Below the pieces are notes generated by a model. It was not told where the DNA came from. It did not search any database and saw only the letters and a list, made by a program, of their open reading frames with translations. Positions 58,893 through 64,000 of a stretch of 64,000 nt of DNA are shown in pieces. The DNA lies in assembly GCF_006094695.1 (NCBI RefSeq), contig NZ_CP035103.1, forward strand, positions 248,001-312,000. The letters run 5' to 3'. The position numbers and the translations under genes are program-made. Numbering within the stretch: the stretch's first letter is position 1; each line of letters begins with the position of its first letter. Source of the DNA: Kocuria rosea. Lineage in GTDB: Bacteria > Actinomycetota > Actinomycetes > Actinomycetales > Micrococcaceae.

Positions 58893-61838
58893 ATGGCCTC
58901 CACCGACCACGGCAGTGCCGCCGAGATGCCCCCTCGCCCCGGGCACGGCCCGGCGCTGCCCTATGAGGCGGTGCTGTTCACCCTTCACGAGGTCATCACG
59001 CCCGCCGTCCTGGCCCAGGTGGGCGTGCGCGCCTATCCGGGCACGATCGCCCTACTGGAGCGTCTGCGCGCCGGAGGCATCCCGCTGGGTCTGGTCACAC
59101 CCCACGCGGATGCCGAAACAGTGCTGTCCGACGCCGGGGTGCACGCCCGGTTCGACGTGATCATCGACGGGCGGACCGCCGCCGAACAGTACCTGCCCGG
59201 CCCGCCGGACCCGGCCCTGTACCTGGAGGCGACCCGCCGCCTCGGGGTCTCCCCTCAGCGGGTCGCGGTGGTCGAGGACACCGCGGCCGGCGTCCAGGCC
59301 GGCCGCACCGGGGGGTTCGGGCTGGTGGTCGGCATCGACCGCACCGGGACGCGGGAGGCCTTGGAGGAGGCCGGGGCCGACCTGGTCCTGGGCGAGGTCT
59401 CCGAGCTGGACCTGGGCGTCTCGCGCACCGACCCGTGGCGGATGGTCTACCACGGCTTCGACCCCGCCCACGAGGGCCACCGGGAGGCACTGACCACCCT
59501 GGGTAACGGCTACATGGCCACCCGCGGGGCGCACCCGGAGAGCCGCGACGACGGCATTCACTACCCTGGCACCTATCTGGCCGGAATCTACAACCGAGCC
59601 ACCTGCACCATCCACGGGCAGGAACTGGAGGAAGAACACCTGGTCAACACGCCCAACTGGCTGCCGCTGGATCTGAGGATCGGGGAAGGCCCGTGGTGGT
59701 CCACCGGGCAGCCGGCCACCGCCGGGGATCGGCGCGAGCTGGACCTCCGCCAAGGCGTGCTGACCCGCTCCCTGTCCCTCACCGGACCCGAAGGGCAGTG
59801 CCTGTCCGTGGTGCAGCGCCGGCTGGTGTCGATGCACGCCCCGCACCTGGCCGCCCTGGAGACCACCGTGACCGCCCAGGGCTTCAGCGGGCCCGTCAGC
59901 CTCCGCACCGGCATCGACGCCGACGTCACCAACACCAATGTCCACGACTACATCGGCACCGGCGGGCAGCACCTCACCGCGCCCGTGTTCACCGAACCTG
60001 ACCCGGACACGGTCCTGTGCGAGGTCACCACCACCCAGAGCCGGATCCGCCTGGCCCTGGCTGTGCGCACCACCATCGACGGCGCCTCGGCCCGGGCCCG
60101 TCCCGGGACCTCCGAGGACGGCCGCTACCGCCGCCAGTACGAGCTGGAGCTCACCGACGGACACCCGGTGACCGTGCTCAGGACCGCGGCCGCGGTCACC
60201 TCCCGTGACCGCGCGATCTCCGCCCCGGCCACCGCGGTACTGACCGAGCTCGCCCGCCACCCTGAAGACTTCACCGATCTGCTCCAACCCCATGCGGGGG
60301 CCTGGCGGAGGCTGTGGGACCGGTTCGCCATCACCCTCAATGCCGACCGGCAGTCCCAACTGGTGCTCAACCTGCACGTGTTCCACCTGCTGCAGACCGT
60401 CTCGGAGCACACCGCTGCCCTCGATGTCGGGGTGCCGGCGCGGGGCCTGCACGGTGAGGGTTACCGGGGACACGTCTTCTGGGATGATCTGTTCGTCTTT
60501 CCCGTCCTGGGCCTGCGCGTCCCGGAGGCCACCGAGGCGCTGCTGGACTACCGGTGGCACCGGCTCGACGCGGCGCGGGCTGCCGCCCGCGCCCAGGGCC
60601 TGAACGGGGCGATGTTCCCCTGGCAGAGCGGCAGCGACGGGCGGGAGGAAACCCCCCGGCAGCTCTACAACCGACGCTCCCACCGCTGGGTACCTGACCG
60701 CTCCCACCGGCAACGCCACGTCGGGCTGGCCGTGGCCTACAACGCCTGGCAGCACTACCAGGCCACCGGCGACCGCGCCTGGCTGGCCTCCCGCGGGGCC
60801 GAGCTCATCGTCGAGGTCACCCGCCTGTTCGCCTCCATGGCCACCTACGCCCCGGAGGTGGACCGCTTCCACATCGACCACGTGATGGGCCCGGACGAAT
60901 ACCACGACGGAGCCCCCGACGCCCCCGGCACCGGGCTCCGCGACAACGCCTACACCAACGTGATGGTCTCCTGGCTGTGCGACCGGGCGACCGCCGTGCT
61001 CACCGAACTGGCCGGACACCCGGCCCGGGAGCTCACCGACCGACTGCGCATCACCGCCGAGGAGATCGCCCTCTGGGAGCACCTGGCCCGCCGCCTGGCT
61101 GTGCCCTTCCATGACGAGGGGATCATCAGCCAGTTCGCCGGCTACGGGGACCTCCTGGAGCTGGACTGGGCCGGCTACCGGGCCCGGTACGGCAATATCG
61201 AACGCCTCGACCTGATCCTCGAGGCCGAGAACGACAGCACCAACCGCTACAAACTGGCCAAACAGGCCGATGTGCTCATGCTCATCCACCTGCTGGGCCC
61301 CGACGGGACGACCAGGGCACTGACACGACTGGGCTACGCCTTCGACAACGACGACCTGCGGCGCACGGTGGAGTACTACCTGACCCGGACCGCCCACGGG
61401 TCGACGCTGAGCCGAGTGGTCCACACCTCGGTGCTCGCTCAGATCGACACCACCCGCGCCTGGACCGTCTTCCGCCAAGCACTGCTCGCAGACCTGGACG
61501 ACACCCAAGGCGGAACCACCCGCGAAGGCGTCCACCTGGGCGCCATGTCCGGCACGCTCGATATCGTCGTACGTGCCTTCGCCGGCCTGCGCATCGAGGC
61601 CAACGCGCTGGACTTCACCCCCCGGCTGCCCGACCACCTGCGAGACGTCGGCTTCCAAGTGCTGTACCGGGGCCACCGCATCGATGTCTCCCTGTGCATG
61701 GACACTCTCCATGTCCACCTCCAGCCCAGCACCGCACCACCGGTACACATCAACGTGGCCGGTGGCCTCGTTGAGCTCAGCGGCGGACAAGACCACCAGT
61801 TCCCGCTCACGCCGATCTCTTCCGCCACCGTCGAATGA
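58893..61838 (+). CDS. GH65 disaccharide phosphorylase fused to a degenerate HAD domain
   Basis: A 981-aa protein. Residues ~185-981 are a family 65 phosphorylase (trehalose/maltose/kojibiose type): YHGFDPAHEGHREALTTLGNG, GYRGHVFWDDLFVFPVLGLR, catalytic E669 in HVMGPDEYHDG, and EAENDSTNRYKLAKQADVLM. It would split an alpha-disaccharide with phosphate to beta-glucose-1-phosphate. Residues ~20-180 are a HAD (beta-phosphoglucomutase-like) domain without a cap; the nucleophile motif DxDG is TLHE (T30, H32), so it is catalytically dead, although VVEDTAAGVQAG survives. Actinobacterial HAD/GH65 pairs are known; the inactive fused domain is the odd part. Confidence 0.88.
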   Translation: MASTDHGSAAEMPPRPGHGPALPYEAVLFTLHEVITPAVLAQVGVRAYPGTIALLERLRAGGIPLGLVTPHADAETVLSDAGVHARFDVIIDGRTAAEQYLPGPPDPALYLEATRRLGVSPQRVAVVEDTAAGVQAGRTGGFGLVVGIDRTGTREALEEAGADLVLGEVSELDLGVSRTDPWRMVYHGFDPAHEGHREALTTLGNGYMATRGAHPESRDDGIHYPGTYLAGIYNRATCTIHGQELEEEHLVNTPNWLPLDLRIGEGPWWSTGQPATAGDRRELDLRQGVLTRSLSLTGPEGQCLSVVQRRLVSMHAPHLAALETTVTAQGFSGPVSLRTGIDADVTNTNVHDYIGTGGQHLTAPVFTEPDPDTVLCEVTTTQSRIRLALAVRTTIDGASARARPGTSEDGRYRRQYELELTDGHPVTVLRTAAAVTSRDRAISAPATAVLTELARHPEDFTDLLQPHAGAWRRLWDRFAITLNADRQSQLVLNLHVFHLLQTVSEHTAALDVGVPARGLHGEGYRGHVFWDDLFVFPVLGLRVPEATEALLDYRWHRLDAARAAARAQGLNGAMFPWQSGSDGREETPRQLYNRRSHRWVPDRSHRQRHVGLAVAYNAWQHYQATGDRAWLASRGAELIVEVTRLFASMATYAPEVDRFHIDHVMGPDEYHDGAPDAPGTGLRDNAYTNVMVSWLCDRATAVLTELAGHPARELTDRLRITAEEIALWEHLARRLAVPFHDEGIISQFAGYGDLLELDWAGYRARYGNIERLDLILEAENDSTNRYKLAKQADVLMLIHLLGPDGTTRALTRLGYAFDNDDLRRTVEYYLTRTAHGSTLSRVVHTSVLAQIDTTRAWTVFRQALLADLDDTQGGTTREGVHLGAMSGTLDIVVRAFAGLRIEANALDFTPRLPDHLRDVGFQVLYRGHRIDVSLCMDTLHVHLQPSTAPPVHINVAGGLVELSGGQDHQFPLTPISSATVE

Positions 61839-62025
61839 TCTCCAGCGGCTGATGGGACCACCGGACGCCGATCGTGAGACCAGATAGATCTCTTCCGCTT
61901 TACCTATGGCCCGTTAGCGGTCGACCGGGGATTATCGCAGTAACGGGTGCACCCGGTGGGGTCCGCCCGTCCGCGGTGCATCGTCGGAGGGTCGGGAAGG
62001 CCATCCCTGACGGATCGGAGGAGAG

Positions 62026-63393
62026 GTGGACGCCCGGTTGCTCTCCGAGCTTCTCCTGCTGCGCGCCTCTTGGCGGCGCCGTGACCGGTGGGGCGCGCAG
62101 CGCATCGCACTTGAGCAGGTCCGAGGCCTGGCTCGGTTGCGGAGGGTGGCCTACGCCCGTTCGGCGTTCTACCGCCGTCATCACGCCGGGCTGCTCGACG
62201 CCCCGCTCTCGCAGCTACCGCCGGTGACCAAGGCGCAGCTGATGGAGCACTTCGACGAGGCGGTCACCGCCCCGGGGCTGCGGCGCACCGACGTCGAGGC
62301 GCGCCTGCGGGAACTCCAGAGCACTGGGACGGACCCGGGGATGCCGTGGCGGGGCCGCTGGTGGACGGCCGCCACCGCCGGCACCACCGGCCGGCCCGGG
62401 GCGTTCGTGTGGAACCGGGCCGAATGGGCGATCGTGTTGGCCTCCTATGCGAGGGCCAACGACTGGGCCGAAGTGCCGGCCGGGCTGACCCGCCCCCTGC
62501 GGGTGGCGGTGGTCAGCTCCCGGGTGCCCACCCACCAGTCGGCGGTGGTAGGGGCTTCCCTGCAGTCGCGCATGGTGCCGACCCTGCGCCTGGACGCCGC
62601 CGACCCGTTGCCCCAGGCCGTTGCCCAGCTCAACGCCTTCCGGCCCCGGCTGCTGGTGGGCTACCCCTCGGCCCTGCTCCCACTGGCCGCCGAACAAGCG
62701 GCGGGGCGTCTGGCCATTGCCCCGGCCTCCGTGGTCTCGGCCTCCGAGGTGCTCGCAACGCAGACCGCCGCCGCGATCCAGGCGGCCTGGGGCACCGCCC
62801 CCTTCGACGTCTACGCCGCCACCGAGACCGCCGGGATCGCCTCCCCGTGCCGCTACCGCACCCGCCACCTCTACGAGGACCTGGTCATCGTGGAGCCGGT
62901 CGACGAGGCCGGGATCCCCGTGCCGGCGGGCACGGTGGGGGCGCGCCTGCTAGTCACCGTGCTGTTCTCCCGGACCCTGCCCCTGATCCGCTACGAGATG
63001 AGCGACCGGATCGCCCTGGGGCCGCGGGGGTGCGCGTGCGGGCGGTCCTTCGCCCGGCTGGAGACCATCGAGGGCCGCCGGGAGGACGTGCTCGAGCTCC
63101 CAGGGGCCGGCGGCCAGGTGCGGGTGCACCCCAATGTCTTCCACCGGGTGCTCGACGAGGTGTCGGTGGCCGGGTGGCAGGTGGCCCAGCGCCCCGACGG
63201 TGTGCGGGTCCGGGTCGCCGGACTGGCCCCGGGGCACACCGTCGCGTCGGTCCGGGCCGGTGTGGCCGGGGCCCTGGCTGCAACTGGCGTGGTGGGCACC
63301 CCGGTGGACGTGGGCGTGGTGACAGAGCTGGAGCGCACCCGGCTGGGCAAGGCACCCCTGGTGCAGGCCTTGAAGCGATCGACCGGCCAGTGA
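62026..63393 (+). CDS. PaaK/CapK-like AMP-binding (adenylate-forming) protein
   Basis: A 455-aa protein from a GTG with GGAGGAGAG just upstream. It resembles phenylacetate-CoA ligase relatives: AYARSAFYRRHHAGL, LPPVTKAQLMEHFD, the glycine/threonine loop TAATAGTTGRPGAFVW, LLVGYPSALLPLAAEQ, DVYAATETAGIASPC (A5-like motif), LPLIRYEMSDR and CACGRSFARLETIEGRREDV. It probably activates a carboxylate as an acyl-adenylate; the substrate is unknown. It follows the GH65 gene by ~190 bp, a gap without visible features. Confidence 0.82.
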   Translation: MDARLLSELLLLRASWRRRDRWGAQRIALEQVRGLARLRRVAYARSAFYRRHHAGLLDAPLSQLPPVTKAQLMEHFDEAVTAPGLRRTDVEARLRELQSTGTDPGMPWRGRWWTAATAGTTGRPGAFVWNRAEWAIVLASYARANDWAEVPAGLTRPLRVAVVSSRVPTHQSAVVGASLQSRMVPTLRLDAADPLPQAVAQLNAFRPRLLVGYPSALLPLAAEQAAGRLAIAPASVVSASEVLATQTAAAIQAAWGTAPFDVYAATETAGIASPCRYRTRHLYEDLVIVEPVDEAGIPVPAGTVGARLLVTVLFSRTLPLIRYEMSDRIALGPRGCACGRSFARLETIEGRREDVLELPGAGGQVRVHPNVFHRVLDEVSVAGWQVAQRPDGVRVRVAGLAPGHTVASVRAGVAGALAATGVVGTPVDVGVVTELERTRLGKAPLVQALKRSTGQ

Positions 63394-63421
63394 GTCGCCT
63401 CCGGCACCGGTTTCCGTAGCG

Positions 63422-63697
63422 GTGAGCCCGGCCGTTCCCTCCTGGGGGCTGAGCCCACCACGACCGGCCCCGCCATGGCCCGCCGGCAACGTGGCGACGC
63501 TGTGGCCCGGGGCTGCCGCGGCAGTGCAACAGCGGTTCCCGTCTCGGGGCAGCGTGTGGACCCCGGGAGGTTTAGCGGCGGCCGTGGCCTCGGCCGCCAG
63601 AGCGCCGGCGGCTGGGCGAGGACGACTGGTGCTTGCGCCCGGCGCGGCGGAAGTGGTCAGCCGGTTCCGGGTCGAGCAGGTGCTCGACCCCGGCTAG
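63422..63697 (+). CDS. Doubtful small ORF or gene fragment next to IS481
   Basis: A 91-aa GTG-started frame (contains GAAAAVQQRFPSRGSVWTPG and VLAPGAAEVVSRFRVEQVLD). It has no convincing ribosome site and no family that I recognise. It overlaps the end of the IS481 transposase by 4 nt. It may be the end of a gene cut by the insertion or a chance frame. Confidence 0.25.
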   Translation: MSPAVPSWGLSPPRPAPPWPAGNVATLWPGAAAAVQQRFPSRGSVWTPGGLAAAVASAARAPAAGRGRLVLAPGAAEVVSRFRVEQVLDPG

Positions 63698-64000
63698 CTG
63701 TAAGAGGGCATGACGTTATTGGCACGGGCCGGGGTGCGTGAGGCCGGGGGCTGATCGCCGCAGGCGGTATGGGGCCGATGGTAGTTGAAGTGGTTCACCC
63801 AGACCCCGATGGCGTACCGGCGGGCCTGCTCGCTGGCGTAGGGGCGGGCGTAGAGCACCTCGTCGGCCAGCAGGCGGTTGTACCGCTCCACCTTCCCGTT
63901 GTGCCGCGGCGTGTAGGGGCGGATGCGCTGGTGGCGGCCGGCCAGGGCTTCCACGCAGCGGGTGAAGTCCTTGGCCCGGTAGTTGGCGCCGTTGTCGGTC
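63694..64000 (-). mobile_element. IS481-family transposase, C-terminal part (cut by window edge)
   Basis: The minus strand reads TDNGANYRAKDFTRCVEALA, then IRPYTPRHNGKVERYNRLLA and WVNHFNYHRPHTACGDQPPA. These are the second Asp and Glu (GKVERYNR) blocks of the DDE integrase fold in IS481/IS3 relatives. The N-terminus and left end lie beyond position 64000. The likely right end is TGTAAGAGGGCATGACG, beginning near 63699, so the stop codon seems to come from the target DNA. Confidence 0.85.

Overview
The window is GC-rich (about 70%) with actinobacterial codon use, frequent GTG starts and many 1-8 nt gene overlaps. Gene content (actinobacterial TPP, SAM and c-di-AMP riboswitches, an NlpC/P60 hydrolase behind the c-di-AMP switch, a fused HAD/GH65 phosphorylase) points to a Micrococcaceae-like actinomycete such as Kocuria or Arthrobacter. 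The genus is inferred from general style, not from a marker gene.

Layout. Positions 1-10 kb look like ordinary chromosome: the 3' part of a Pro/Gly-rich hypothetical gene, then a thiamine block (thiE divergent from a TPP-riboswitch-led thiO-thiS-thiG-thiF operon), then a SAM-riboswitch-led organosulfur operon (SfnB/DszC-like flavin enzyme, MFS transporter, DszA/NtaA-like monooxygenase). Positions 10-17 kb are sparse: an SQR-like flavoprotein, a small ABM-like protein, two small exported proteins of lower GC, a hypothetical protein and two serine recombinases. Positions 17-28 kb are mobile and repetitive: three DUF418 membrane-protein paralogues with recombinases or recombinase remnants, a decayed IS3, an intact IS3 with a 3-bp target duplication, a two-component system and a multiply frameshifted IS110.

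Positions 28-59 kb form a large copper-type island. It holds four DUF305 (CopM-like) proteins, a Cys-rich Csp-like copper-storage protein, a second two-component system, a CopZ-like HMA protein behind a CsoR-like operator, a SHOCT protein, a multicopper oxidase, a DUF2933 protein, a BNR-repeat lipoprotein and a P1B ATPase with a CPD motif. In its middle (34.9-43.2 kb) is a complete complex I-type membrane arm (NuoA, H, J, K, L, M, N) with no NuoC, E, F, G or I. The place of NuoB/NuoD is taken by one protein that appears to be a degenerate NuoB-NuoD fusion, without Fe-S cysteines, carrying sixteen His/Met-rich 5-residue repeats. NuoJ has 12 Met in 28 residues in one membrane segment. This module is the best candidate for an undescribed system.

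A recurrent direct repeat, TTCA-N7-TTCA with an 11-bp period, lies in front of the DUF418 genes, one DUF305 gene, the Csp gene, the response regulator/BNR divergon and the P-type ATPase. It looks like an OmpR-family operator, resembling (from memory) the copper-responsive CopR box of Corynebacterium, so a single copper regulon probably ties the island together. Positions 54-64 kb add carbon and stress genes (universal stress protein, archaeal-type GAPDH, HAD-GH65 phosphorylase, PaaK-like ligase) and end in an IS481 transposase cut by the window edge.
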